NCBI GenBank assembly: GCA_903861055.1
Contig: CAIOSU010000462.1
Location: 1-13,449, forward strand
Reading direction: 5' to 3'
DNA: 13,449 nucleotides
Origin: an uncultured bacterium
Lineage (GTDB): Bacteria; Bacteroidota; Bacteroidia; Chitinophagales; CAIOSU01
Below are positions 6,329-13,449 of this stretch, piece by piece (position 1 is the stretch's first letter; every line of letters begins with the position of its first letter). The notes beneath the pieces were generated by a model. It did not search any database and was not told where the DNA came from. It saw nothing but the letters and a program-made list of their open reading frames with translations. A program made the translations under genes and the position numbers.

Positions 6329-6423
6329 TCTATTAAAACTTTCACAGCAACGCTAATGTTAAGCACTCCTAACGGAAAGCCTAAAGGTGCAATGGACGAA
6401 AAATAAAGCCGTAATTTCACGAA

Positions 6424-7605
6424 ATGAATACCAAATACATTGCCAAGACCCTATTTGGCCTAGAGGAAGTGCTTGCAGAAGAGCTGCGTAACCTAGGCGC
6501 TAGCGATATTGAAATGCACAACCGAGCCGTAGGCTTTAGCGGCGACAAGGCCATGCTATATAAAGCCAACCTTTGGCTGCGCACCGCAACCCGTATTTTG
6601 GTGCCTATACACACTACTAAAGCCCAAAACGACGAAGGACTATACAAAGCCGCCTTGGAGGTAGATTGGGGCCATTATCTGGCACTCGACCAAACCTTTG
6701 CCATCCATACGAGCATCAACTCTACCTTGTTCAACCACACCTTGTTTGTATCGCAAAAGGTGAAGGACGCTATTGCCGACCAGTTTAGGCGCCGCCACGG
6801 CGAACGCCCAAATGTGAATGTCGACTTCCCAGATGTATCTATACAGGTCCATATCTTCAACGACCAAATGACTTTTTTTTTAGATAGCTCAGGCGAGAGT
6901 TTGCACAAACGTGGGTACAAAGTGGCCATTTTTAAGGCGCCACTGAGCGAATGCTTGGCGGCTGGTATGATTTTATTGAGTGGTTGGGACCAAAAGCAAC
7001 CCTTATACGACCCGATGTGCGGTTCGGGCACCATCCTTACCGAAGCGGCGCTTATTGCCCGCAACATTGCCCCTGGGCTTTATAGGGATGATTTTGGCTT
7101 TACCCACTGGCCCGATTTTGATAAGCCTTTGTTCCTAAGCATTCAAAAGGAAGCCCGAAATGCCGAACGACCTAGCGATGTGCAGATTTTTGGTTCTGAT
7201 GTATCGATGCAGGCGTTGGACGAAACCCGCCAAAACCTCGAAAGTGCCGAATTGGAAGATGCCGTGGTGCTTAAACAGGTGGCCTTTGAGCAAAACCCCA
7301 CTGCACCGGCCGAAGGTGGCATGATGATTATTAACCCACCGTATGGCGACCGTATAGAAAAAGACGATATCATTGCCTTCTACAAATCCATTGGCGATAC
7401 ATTGAAAAGGCAATACAGCGGTTGGCAAGCCTGGGTGCTAAGCGCAAACCTTGATGCGCTAAAGTTTGTAGGCCTGCGCCCTTCGCGCAAAATACCGCTG
7501 TTCAATGGCCCGCTAGAGTGCCGCTTCAATCGGTTTGACTTGTATGCCGGCAGTAAGAAAGGCGGCGGGGAACCGAGGGAAGTTAAAGAAGAAGGACAAG
7601 CATAA
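6424..7605 (+). CDS. THUMP-domain SAM-dependent RNA methyltransferase (RlmL N-half-like)
   Basis: 393 residues. The N-terminal ferredoxin-like and THUMP region (about 1-155) binds RNA. The Rossmann methyltransferase domain has motif I DPMCGSGT (196-203) for S-adenosylmethionine and motif IV NPPYGDR (304-310), typical of N-methylation of a base. The family corresponds to the m2G2445 half of E. coli RlmL (702 residues, which also carries RlmK); this is the shorter single-activity form common in Bacteroidota. The likely role is methylation of a 23S rRNA guanine, but related THUMP enzymes act on tRNA, so no symbol is given. The basic Gly-rich tail (SKKGGGEPREVKEE) is probably disordered. Codons 150-153 contain nine consecutive T (6873-6881), a slippage-prone site. 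The gene is monocistronic and closed by the terminator at 7633-7670. Confidence 0.92.
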   Translation: MNTKYIAKTLFGLEEVLAEELRNLGASDIEMHNRAVGFSGDKAMLYKANLWLRTATRILVPIHTTKAQNDEGLYKAALEVDWGHYLALDQTFAIHTSINSTLFNHTLFVSQKVKDAIADQFRRRHGERPNVNVDFPDVSIQVHIFNDQMTFFLDSSGESLHKRGYKVAIFKAPLSECLAAGMILLSGWDQKQPLYDPMCGSGTILTEAALIARNIAPGLYRDDFGFTHWPDFDKPLFLSIQKEARNAERPSDVQIFGSDVSMQALDETRQNLESAELEDAVVLKQVAFEQNPTAPAEGGMMIINPPYGDRIEKDDIIAFYKSIGDTLKRQYSGWQAWVLSANLDALKFVGLRPSRKIPLFNGPLECRFNRFDLYAGSKKGGGEPREVKEEGQA

Positions 7606-7632
7606 TAGCTAATACTATTAATATTGATAAAC

Positions 7633-7670
7633 AAAGAACAGGCCACAACTCTCGCTGCGGCCTGTTCTTT
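7633..7670. terminator. Bidirectional intrinsic terminator between convergent genes
   Basis: AAAGAACAGGCC (7633-7644) and GGCCTGTTCTTT (7659-7670) pair over 12 perfect base pairs around a 14-base loop. The stem carries A on one side and T on the other, continuing into ATTTAT on the plus strand and GTTTAT on the minus strand. It can therefore stop transcription of both the methyltransferase gene and the acyl-CoA dehydrogenase gene. Confidence 0.9.
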
Positions 7671-7695
7671 ATTTATCCAGAAATAAAAGGTACGT

Positions 7696-8865
7696 TTACT
7701 TCAACAATTCGCGGCTGATAACCACTTTTTGTATTTCGCTGGTGCCTTCGCCAATGGTGCAAAGCTTGCTATCGCGGTAGAATTTCTCCACTGGGTATTC
7801 TTTAATGTAGCCGTAGCCACCAAATATCTGCACCGCATCGGTGCTTACCTCTACGCAAGTTTCGCTAGCGTAGTATTTGGCCATAGCACCTTGAATGGTC
7901 ATTTTTTGCTTGCGGTTTTTCATGTCGCCGGCTTGGTACGTCAATAATTCCGAAGCTTCGATTTTGGTCGCCATATCGGCTAACTTAAAGGCAATGCCTT
8001 GGAAGTTGGAGATGGGCTGACCAAACTGCTCTCGCTCTTTGCTATACTTTACCGATGCCTCAAAAGCACCTTTGGCAATACCGATAGATAGGGCAGCGAT
8101 AGAGATACGGCCACCATCCAATATTTTCATGGCTTGGATAAAACCGTCGCCTACTTTGCCACAAACCTGGCTGTTGTGTATACGGCAGTTGTCAAATATC
8201 ACTTCGGCAGTTTCGCTGGCGCGCATGCCTAGTTTATCTTCTTTTTTACCAGCCAAAAGGCCTTCGGTGCCACGCTCTACAATAAAAGCGGTCATACCGT
8301 GGCTATCCAACAACTCACCGGTACGGGCAATTACCAAAACAATATCGCCAGCTATACCGTGCGTAATAAAACGCTTGGCACCGTTAAGCACCCAGTAGTC
8401 GCCATCTTGTTTGGCGGTTACTTTCATACGCATGGCATCGCTACCAGTGTTTGGCTCTGTCAATGCCCAAGCACCAATGTGCTCGCCAGTGGCTAATTTT
8501 GGTAGATATTTTTGTTTTTGTTCTTCGCTAGCAAACTCTAGTATATGGTTAGTGCACAATGAGTTGTGCGCTGCCATACTTAGGCCAACCGAACCGCAAA
8601 CCTTTGAAATTTCAACAATAGCGGCAATGTACTCCATGTAACCAAAGCCGGCACCTCCATAAGTTTCGGGCACCAAAACGCCCAGTAGGCCAAGCTCGCC
8701 CATTTTTGTAAATACCTCGCGAGGGAATTCTTGGCTTTCGTCCCATTTCATAATATTTGGGCGTATTTCGCGCTCGGCAAAGTCGCGGGCCATTTGGGCA
8801 ACCATCTTTTGGTTTTCGCTCACTTCAAAGTTCATGGTGGCGTTTTTTTCAGCTACTAAAGACAT
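7696..8865 (-). CDS. Acyl-CoA dehydrogenase (short- or branched-chain type)
   Basis: 389 residues with the full family architecture: N-terminal helical domain, central beta domain with the signature WALTEPNTGSD, and C-terminal helical domain with QIFGGYGYIKEYPVEKFYRD. The catalytic base is Glu373 in IGEGTSEIQ, the position used by short-chain, medium-chain and glutaryl-type enzymes. The protein oxidises an acyl-CoA to the trans-2-enoyl-CoA with FAD, passing electrons to electron-transferring flavoprotein, in fatty-acid or branched-chain amino-acid breakdown. Chain length cannot be read from the sequence with certainty; butyryl, isovaleryl or 2-methylbutyryl are all possible. Translation may start at 8865, or ten codons later at 8835, where MNFEVSENQKM looks like the usual family start. 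It lies downstream of apt on the same strand, after a 129-base repeat-rich gap, so its own promoter is likely, though I found no clear one. Confidence 0.95.
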   Translation of the reverse strand: MSLVAEKNATMNFEVSENQKMVAQMARDFAEREIRPNIMKWDESQEFPREVFTKMGELGLLGVLVPETYGGAGFGYMEYIAAIVEISKVCGSVGLSMAAHNSLCTNHILEFASEEQKQKYLPKLATGEHIGAWALTEPNTGSDAMRMKVTAKQDGDYWVLNGAKRFITHGIAGDIVLVIARTGELLDSHGMTAFIVERGTEGLLAGKKEDKLGMRASETAEVIFDNCRIHNSQVCGKVGDGFIQAMKILDGGRISIAALSIGIAKGAFEASVKYSKEREQFGQPISNFQGIAFKLADMATKIEASELLTYQAGDMKNRKQKMTIQGAMAKYYASETCVEVSTDAVQIFGGYGYIKEYPVEKFYRDSKLCTIGEGTSEIQKVVISRELLK

Positions 8866-8896
8866 ATTATTAGTGTTTTCGGGTTCTTTATTTTTT

Positions 8897-8971
8897 GATT
8901 TACGACGTACGAATTACCATTGTAATTCGACAACTCATTTAACTCATTTTTTCAATCGCACCTCGTAAATC
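8897..8971. repeat. Nested inverted repeats in the gap between apt and the acyl-CoA dehydrogenase gene
   Basis: An outer 9-base inverted repeat, GATTTACGA (8897-8905) with TCGTAAATC (8963-8971), encloses an inner perfect 8-bp hairpin, CGAATTAC (8910-8917) with GTAATTCG (8922-8929) and loop CATT. The sequence is non-coding and palindrome-rich, like the degenerate dispersed intergenic repeats often found in Bacteroidota. Whether other copies exist in this genome cannot be seen here. Confidence 0.55.
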
Positions 8972-8994
8972 GTACTTTGTACCTAATCTTGATA

Positions 8995-9525
8995 CTAATA
9001 CGTAACTATACTTAATACATTGCTGCTATATTTTTCAATAACATTAACGCCTGAAAGGAAGCTAAGGTTTACAAGAAACGAAAATCCAGCCACTTCGCCA
9101 CCTTCCATTTTTACCAACTCGGCGGCAGCGGTTACGGTGCCGCCTGTTGCCAAAAGGTCATCATGAATTAAAATTTTCATGCCTGGTTTAATGAAGCCTT
9201 TGTGTAATTCAACGGTGGCTGAGCCATACTCTAAATCGTATGTATACTTTACACAATCGCCAGGAAGTTTACCCTCTTTCCGTATGGGGATAAAAGGAAC
9301 ATTTAATCTATCGGCCAACAGTGTACCAAAAAAGAAACCACGGCTCTCAATGGCAACAATGGCATCAACCTCAAATTTGATAAGGTCTTTGTACTCCTGT
9401 ACAATGTCTTTGCAAAGGTTTACATCCATCAGTACAGGCGTAATGTCCTTAAATTGTATACCCACCTTCGGAAAGTTGGGTACATTTCTGATGGCTTGCT
9501 TAACGCGTTCCTCTAGCAAATACAT
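8995..9525 (-). CDS. apt: Adenine phosphoribosyltransferase
   Basis: 176 residues from the ATG at 9525. It has the family N-terminus (MYLLEERVKQAIRNVPNFP...VGIQFKDITPVL), the ESRGFFFG segment (about 60-67) and the PRPP-binding motif ILIHDDLLATGGT (about 118-130). The enzyme makes AMP from adenine and phosphoribosyl diphosphate in cytoplasmic purine salvage. The frame is open to 9552, giving MRCFEAITP in front, but those residues match nothing expected and the promoter-like box at 9550-9557 would overlap them, so 9525 is preferred. The length is normal for the family. Upstream are the helix-hairpin-helix gene on the same strand and the TTGGTTA repeats; downstream is the acyl-CoA dehydrogenase gene, with no obvious functional link to either. 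Confidence 0.96.
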   Translation of the reverse strand: MYLLEERVKQAIRNVPNFPKVGIQFKDITPVLMDVNLCKDIVQEYKDLIKFEVDAIVAIESRGFFFGTLLADRLNVPFIPIRKEGKLPGDCVKYTYDLEYGSATVELHKGFIKPGMKILIHDDLLATGGTVTAAAELVKMEGGEVAGFSFLVNLSFLSGVNVIEKYSSNVLSIVTY

Positions 9526-9549
9526 AGGTGTTATGGCTTCAAAGCATCG

Positions 9550-9557
9550 CAAATATC
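9550..9557 (-). promoter_or_regulatory. Promoter-like -7 box of apt (GATATTTG) with TTTG at -33
   Basis: On the minus strand GATATTTG is one base from TAnnTTTG, and TTTG (plus-strand bases 9578-9581) lies 20 bases upstream, the normal spacing. The predicted start near 9543 leaves a leader of about 18 bases before the ATG at 9525. The TTTG box is part of an inverted repeat next to the TTGGTTA array. Confidence 0.45.
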
Positions 9558-9574
9558 CGCATTTTATGGTTGAA

Positions 9575-9623
9575 AACCAAAGGGGTTTGGTTATCGGTAT
9601 ATTGGTTAATAGTTGATTGGTTA
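9575..9623 (+). repeat. TTGGTTA repeats at exact 15-base spacing, plus an inverted copy, upstream of apt
   Basis: TTGGTTA occurs at 9587-9593, 9602-9608 and 9617-9623, starts exactly 15 bases apart. The first copy also forms a perfect 7-bp inverted repeat with AACCAAA (9575-9581) around GGGG. The array ends at the base next to the stop codon of the upstream helix-hairpin-helix gene. The intervening bases (TCGGTATA, ATAGTTGA) look like worn versions of the same unit, so it may be a degenerate short tandem repeat. An operator array for apt is the alternative. Confidence 0.55.
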
Positions 9624-10490
9624 CTAATCCGCAATAGTCAAATAAGGTACTATTCGCGCATCAAAGTTTATTTGTGGCAATTGCTGTAAATCAGTAAATG
9701 GTCGTTTAGTTAGTACTTCTGCCACCCAACTTGCTTTACAATAAGGGTGCGCCAAAAGCTCTGGCTCAAAGGCAGTATTAATACTCAGCTTGTGCACGTT
9801 GTTTAATTTTAAGGTGAGGTAAGGCTGCATTCCTAAATACTTGGCTTCACCTAAGCCAGTTACCTCTTTTAGTTGCTCAACAGTATAAAAGCCGCCCAAG
9901 CGCTCTCTGTAATCGTATATCCGTTGAGCAAAAGCCAAACCAATTCCAGGCAAACGCTGCAGGTCTTCAATTTTGGCACTGTTTAGCTCCAGCTTTTCTC
10001 CAGGTTTCAATTTAATGGGCCAAAGTGGCAAAGTATCTAACGTTGTGGTTTCTTTCTTTACAGTGTCTTCCAGTAAAATATTGTCGGGTTTTTGAATCAA
10101 TACTTTTGCCAAAGTAGTATCAATGCTTACATATGGCCTCAATCCGTTTAATTTGGCCTCGCCAATGCCCGGAATTTCCATTAACTGCTCGATGTATGAA
10201 AATCCGCCCACTTCAGTTCGGTATGCAATTATTCTCTCTGCCATGGAGGGACCTATACCTGGCAACTCTTCCAACGATTCGATGCTGGCGGTGTTTAGCT
10301 CTATCAATGTATCAGCCTCAAAAGCGGCTATATCTTGCTGGTAAGCCGCCAAATTGCCGTTAGGTAACGATGGTTGCCAAAGTAACAGTACCAAGCGAAT
10401 ACCCAACATGGCAACAATAAGCAGCATCAATACAATGCTACCGTTGCGCTCGGCAGGCGTGAGTTGGAGGCTTTGCAACCACTGTTTCAT
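9624..10490 (-). CDS. Membrane-anchored ComEA-like protein with three helix-hairpin-helix repeats
   Basis: 288 residues. A short basic N-terminus is followed by one membrane helix (about 18-38). Then come two clear ComEA-type double helix-hairpin-helix units: about 62-121 (LNTASIESLEELPGIG ... IPGIGEAKLNGLRPY) and about 167-226 (LNSAKIEDLQRLPGIG ... VTGLGEAKYLGMQPY). A third, worn unit lies at about 231-285: it keeps LSINTAF, LTKRPFTDLQQLPQI and VPYL, but has lost the PGIG hairpins. Such units bind DNA without sequence preference; ComEA itself captures DNA at the cell surface during natural transformation. With the anchor, the repeats probably lie outside the inner membrane, so a role in DNA uptake is plausible but unproven. 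The gene starts divergently from the 2H phosphoesterase gene and is 98 bases upstream of the apt start. Confidence 0.9.
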   Translation of the reverse strand: MKQWLQSLQLTPAERNGSIVLMLLIVAMLGIRLVLLLWQPSLPNGNLAAYQQDIAAFEADTLIELNTASIESLEELPGIGPSMAERIIAYRTEVGGFSYIEQLMEIPGIGEAKLNGLRPYVSIDTTLAKVLIQKPDNILLEDTVKKETTTLDTLPLWPIKLKPGEKLELNSAKIEDLQRLPGIGLAFAQRIYDYRERLGGFYTVEQLKEVTGLGEAKYLGMQPYLTLKLNNVHKLSINTAFEPELLAHPYCKASWVAEVLTKRPFTDLQQLPQINFDARIVPYLTIAD

Positions 10491-10601
10491 GCCTCGAAAG
10501 ATACAATATAGTTGAATGGAATAAAAATAGCTTAATAAAACTATAGCATAGCATGCTGCTTGTATGCTGGCTTTTGTTATTTTGCAGTTTATAGCGATAA
10601 T

Positions 10602-10609
10602 TCTTTTTG
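10602..10609 (+). promoter_or_regulatory. Promoter-like -7 box (TCTTTTTG) of the 2H phosphoesterase gene
   Basis: One base from TAnnTTTG, with TTTTG at 10580-10584 and a spacer of 17 bases, slightly short for the phylum. Expected transcription start is about 10615, some 28 bases before the ATG at 10643. The facing minus-strand gene starts at 10490, so this gap must hold promoters in both directions. Confidence 0.3.
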
Positions 10610-10642
10610 TACCTTCGGTATAGCCCTCGTTGTCTATCGGTT

Positions 10643-11191
10643 ATGAATAAACTGCCACTATATCTTACGGTACTGTTGCCCCCACCCGAATTGGCCGCGA
10701 GGGAAAATGCTATAAAGCAGGCTATTGCCAATAAGTATGATACGCACATAGCCATTACCAAACCTGCCCACATTACCCTAGTACCGCCCTATAGTGCTAC
10801 CGACGAACAGTTGGATAAACTGATACCGATTCATCAAGCTGCAGCAAGGCAATCGGTGCCATTCGATTTGATGCTTGAAGGTTTTGGTTGTTTTGAAGGA
10901 AACAGAGCCGTGTATATAAACGTGCAACCTAACGAATCGTTGCAGCAGCTTTATGAATTGCTAAAAACCGGTTTTATAACCTTGGGGCATAGCAAGGAAA
11001 AACATTTTCATCCAGGGCCATTGAAGCCGCACCTTACCGTTGCGTACCGTGACCTATCACTCGAAACCTTTATTGCTATTTGGCAGGCATATGAGCACGA
11101 GCCATTCTCCGCTATATTCCCTGTAAATAGCATTTGGATTATGAAGTACGTGGATAAGGTTTGGTTGCCATGGCGGGAGTTTAGTTTCTAA
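10643..11191 (+). CDS. 2H phosphoesterase superfamily protein (LigT / 2'-5' RNA ligase-like)
   Basis: 182 residues from the ATG at 10643. The frame is open back to a TTG at 10607, but the extra residues MYLRYSPRCLSV do not fit the family, whose first beta strand is LYLTVLLPP. The two family motifs are intact: HIT at 43-45 (PAHITLVPP) and HLT at 130-132 (KPHLTVAYRDL). These histidines form the symmetric active site. Members cleave 2',3'-cyclic phosphates, open or form 2'-5' RNA linkages, or process other cyclic nucleotides; which of these applies here is unknown. It is a single gene; its stop lies three bases from the stop of the convergent M29 peptidase gene, so there is no room for a terminator between them. 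Confidence 0.9.
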   Translation: MNKLPLYLTVLLPPPELAARENAIKQAIANKYDTHIAITKPAHITLVPPYSATDEQLDKLIPIHQAAARQSVPFDLMLEGFGCFEGNRAVYINVQPNESLQQLYELLKTGFITLGHSKEKHFHPGPLKPHLTVAYRDLSLETFIAIWQAYEHEPFSAIFPVNSIWIMKYVDKVWLPWREFSF

Positions 11192-11194
11192 AAT

Positions 11195-12298
11195 TTAGAT
11201 GATGAACTTCCCATTCTCATAAATCAACTTACCATCGGTAAATATCTGCCCACCGTTAGTGGTCATGTTGGCAATCATATCCCAGTGCACGGTGCTTTCG
11301 TTTTTGCCGCCGGCTTGTAGGTAGCTTTGGCCAATGGCCATGTGAATGGTGCCACCTATCTTCTCATCAAACAAGATGTTTTTGGTAGGGGTTTGTATGC
11401 CATAGTTACAGCCAATAGCTGCCTCGCCAAAGAAACGTGCGCCCGGTTCATCGAAAATACGGTCCAAGAACTCCTGTCCGCGCAATGCCTCCCATTTCTT
11501 TACCTCACCATTTTCAACGTGCAGCGTTATACCTTGCACCTCGTGACCACCATATATGGACGGATAATCAAAGTGCACATGCCCGTTTACCGAATCTTCA
11601 ACGGGGCTGGTAAACACCTCTCCACTTGGCATATTGGCTTTGCCATCAGAGTTTATCCAAGTGCGGCCGGCGGTTACAAAGCTGATGTCGGTTTTAGGGT
11701 TTACATATCGCACCGTGTGTACATTGTTTAGGTGCTCAACTATACGCTGCTGAAACACGCGAATCTTGAGCCACTCTGCTTCTGGGTTTTCGGCAAACAG
11801 ATGGCATGCACCAAAAACAAAGTTCTCGTAGTCGTCCATGCTCATACCCGCCGCTTGCGCGCTGGCTGGTGTTGGGTATAGGCATAGGCTGCGGCGCATA
11901 GTGCCGTTTCCGGTGCGCTCGTTGTATACCTTCATGTAGGGTTTGCTAGCGTTTTTCATCAGCTTTACCTTTTCGGGGTTGGCTTGCTGCATGCCCATTA
12001 GGTTATAGGGCGCCATAATGTTGAGGTACGCATCAAAGTGCTCGAATGCATACTGCATAAATGGCGAAGAGTATTGCAAAAGCTCATCGCTGCCCTCTTC
12101 GGCCAATATTTTGCCTTGGTCTTCAAAATCAAAAAACACCTCCATAACGGCACCAGCTCGGGTGGCGGCGCGATATAGTTCTTTTACTAGTGGCTCGGCC
12201 AACGTGGTAGTGCGCACAAATAGCTTTTCGCCGGGCTTCAGGTACAAGCTGTAATGTACCAATAAATGGGCGTATTTCTCTAAAATGGTCTTTTTCAT
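11195..12298 (-). CDS. M29 (AmpS/PepS-type) metallo-aminopeptidase
   Basis: 367 residues, close to the usual M29 length of 370-410. The N-terminal half has the family opening LEKYAHLLVHYSLYLKPGEKLFV. The C-terminal half contains the metal and active-site residues in order: Glu227 in PSGEVFTSP, Glu292 in FGEAAIGCN, His319 and Tyr326 in HMAIGQSY, and His338 and Asp340 in VHWDMI. These cytoplasmic enzymes bind two metal ions and remove N-terminal residues from peptides with broad specificity. There is no signal peptide. The ATG at 12298 is the only start after an in-frame stop about 36 bases upstream. It lies 95 bases downstream of the patatin gene on the same strand and may share its transcript; that gap contains an unused AGGAGGTAAT (12331-12340). 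Confidence 0.95.
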   Translation of the reverse strand: MKKTILEKYAHLLVHYSLYLKPGEKLFVRTTTLAEPLVKELYRAATRAGAVMEVFFDFEDQGKILAEEGSDELLQYSSPFMQYAFEHFDAYLNIMAPYNLMGMQQANPEKVKLMKNASKPYMKVYNERTGNGTMRRSLCLYPTPASAQAAGMSMDDYENFVFGACHLFAENPEAEWLKIRVFQQRIVEHLNNVHTVRYVNPKTDISFVTAGRTWINSDGKANMPSGEVFTSPVEDSVNGHVHFDYPSIYGGHEVQGITLHVENGEVKKWEALRGQEFLDRIFDEPGARFFGEAAIGCNYGIQTPTKNILFDEKIGGTIHMAIGQSYLQAGGKNESTVHWDMIANMTTNGGQIFTDGKLIYENGKFII

Positions 12299-12393
12299 GT
12301 CGGATGTTTTGTTGGGAGCCGAAAATGCGTATTACCTCCTGCACCCTTTCCTTGGCTAGGTCAAAGTTGGGCAAAGAGGAGAGTAAGTTACTA

Positions 12394-13317
12394 CTACAAC
12401 TCCTGTTTCTTTAATTCGGCTTCAAAGTTATCCAAAGTTTCTCTTGTGGCTATGCGGCCGGCCTCAATAACTTCTTTGGCTTTGTGAAACTCGAACATGC
12501 TGCACACCTCTCGGCTTACGTTTACCACTATATCGGGCTGGTGTTTTTCAAGGCTCAGTTCTATAATGCGGTTTTCCATTAAGTCTACAGCTTTGTTTAG
12601 CAGGCTCATGTATCCTAGCTTCTCAATTTTCTGTATCTGTTCTGCGCTTGCGGTGCTATTGGTGGTTAGGTACTTCGACCATTTTTTGCGGAACTGTGCC
12701 AACCGGCCTTGGTACACTTCGGCATCTTGCTCCTCTTGCTTGGTAGGCAGGTAGTGCTTATGGTAAGGTATTTCGGCGTTGGTATTTACAACTATCAGCA
12801 AGTCGTATTGGTGGCCCAGCACCGGCTCAATGGGCATGGGGTTTAGCACGCCACCATCAACCAGTATTTGTGTATCGGTATATACGGGGGTAACAATAGT
12901 GGGCACCGCAACCGAGGCACGAATGGCCTTGAACAGACTGCCCTGCTGCATCCACACTTCTTTTTTGGCCAATATATCGGTTACCACCGCTGTGTAGGGT
13001 ATGTGCAAGTCTTCAATTTGGGCATCACCAAGCAGGCGGGCCATTTCTTCAAACACCCGTTCGCCCTTTAATAGCCCCGATGAGCTAAAAGCAAAATCGA
13101 ACAGATTGAATACATCCATCCGGCTTAGCGAAATTATCCAATCGCGGTACATATCCAATTTGCCAGCGGCATACAAACCCCCTACCACGGCGCCCATAGA
13201 TGAGCCCGATACCACTTTTATTTGGTATCCGCGGGCCTCCAGCTCCTCAATAGCCCCAATATGCGCCATGCCACGGGCACTGCCACTGGTAAGTACTAAG
13301 GCTACGGTTTTGCTCAC
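12394..13317 (-). CDS. Patatin-like phospholipase (RssA-type)
   Basis: 307 residues. The patatin domain fills about 5-165: the oxyanion loop SGSARGMAHIG (11-21), the nucleophile elbow GSSMG (38-42, Ser40) and the catalytic aspartate in VDGGVLNPMP (Asp155). Ser40 and Asp155 form the Ser-Asp dyad of patatin lipases. A C-terminal extension of about 130 residues, largely helical and charged, follows and is not assigned. The protein lacks a signal peptide and is probably a cytoplasmic or inner-membrane-associated lipid acyl hydrolase of the RssA/YchK group; it has no POTRA or beta-barrel as in outer-membrane patatins. The start is GTG at 13317, right before the conserved first strand VALVLTSG; no closer alternative fits. 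It is the first gene of a possible two-gene unit with the M29 peptidase. Substrate unknown. Confidence 0.93.
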   Translation of the reverse strand: MSKTVALVLTSGSARGMAHIGAIEELEARGYQIKVVSGSSMGAVVGGLYAAGKLDMYRDWIISLSRMDVFNLFDFAFSSSGLLKGERVFEEMARLLGDAQIEDLHIPYTAVVTDILAKKEVWMQQGSLFKAIRASVAVPTIVTPVYTDTQILVDGGVLNPMPIEPVLGHQYDLLIVVNTNAEIPYHKHYLPTKQEEQDAEVYQGRLAQFRKKWSKYLTTNSTASAEQIQKIEKLGYMSLLNKAVDLMENRIIELSLEKHQPDIVVNVSREVCSMFEFHKAKEVIEAGRIATRETLDNFEAELKKQEL

Positions 13318-13449
13318 TGGTGCTATGGGCTATGGTGAGCTGTGAAGTTAGGGAATAGCAAGGAGACGTGCAGAAGTTTCTGAAAGATTTGGATGATTGT
13401 TGATTGCCAAATGGTTATTCGGGAAAAGTGAAATCCGCGCGCCGCAAGG
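13318..13449. other. Region upstream of the patatin gene at the window edge
   Basis: No coding sequence, convincing promoter box, terminator or RNA gene was recognised in these 132 bases. A short tandem GCTATGG GCTATGG lies next to the patatin start. Confidence 0.4.

Noticed and set aside
9526..9552. Nine-codon N-terminal extension of apt (start at 9552)
   Set aside because: The residues do not match the family N-terminus, and the promoter-like box overlaps the proposed start; 9525 fits better.
9587..9623. Beginning of a CRISPR array or iteron origin
   Set aside because: The repeat is only 7 bases with a 15-base period and three copies; there are no spacers of normal size, no cas genes and no replication gene.
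13255..13290. Altered oxyanion loop in the patatin protein (LTSGSARG)
   Set aside because: RssA-type patatins commonly have GSGxARG at this loop, so the variant is minor and both catalytic residues are present.

Overview
The window looks like ordinary chromosome from a member of the Bacteroidota. The evidence is a set of promoter-like boxes of the form TAnnTTTG just ahead of several genes, very few Shine-Dalgarno sequences, and familiar phylum-type proteins: a long periplasmic-sensor histidine kinase with an OmpR-type regulator, a ComEA-like repeat protein and a THUMP methyltransferase. No plasmid, phage, transposase, integrase, CRISPR array or rRNA/tRNA gene was recognised. The genus cannot be named from sequence alone.

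Layout. 1-534: RDD-family membrane protein, possibly cut at its 5' end. 535-846: non-coding, with several short palindromes and the regulatory region of the next operon. 847-3200: two-component operon (histidine kinase then response regulator, 5 bases apart). 3201-3735: an odd segment holding a low-GC small coiled-coil gene, a 52-base second copy of the last bases of the response regulator gene, and two hairpins. 3736-4872: serine hydrolase of the beta-lactamase/NylB fold. 4932-5801 (minus): glycerophosphodiester phosphodiesterase. 5882-6328: DinB-fold protein. 6424-7605: THUMP-domain RNA methyltransferase, closed by a strong bidirectional hairpin terminator shared with the convergent acyl-CoA dehydrogenase (7696-8865, minus). 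8995-9525 (minus): adenine phosphoribosyltransferase. 9624-10490 (minus): membrane-anchored triple helix-hairpin-helix protein. 10643-11191: 2H phosphoesterase. 11195-12298 (minus): M29 aminopeptidase. 12394-13317 (minus): patatin-like phospholipase.

How the genes fit together. The kinase and regulator form one sensing unit, probably autoregulated through a GTTAA direct repeat upstream. The rest is mostly unlinked housekeeping: purine salvage, lipid turnover (GDPD, patatin, acyl-CoA dehydrogenase), RNA methylation, peptide breakdown and DNA uptake or binding. I see no large undescribed system. The most unusual feature is the small-gene insertion at the 3' end of the response regulator gene, bounded by direct repeats of that gene's end. 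It resembles an allele-replacement scar or a miniature cassette that rebuilds the gene end as it enters.
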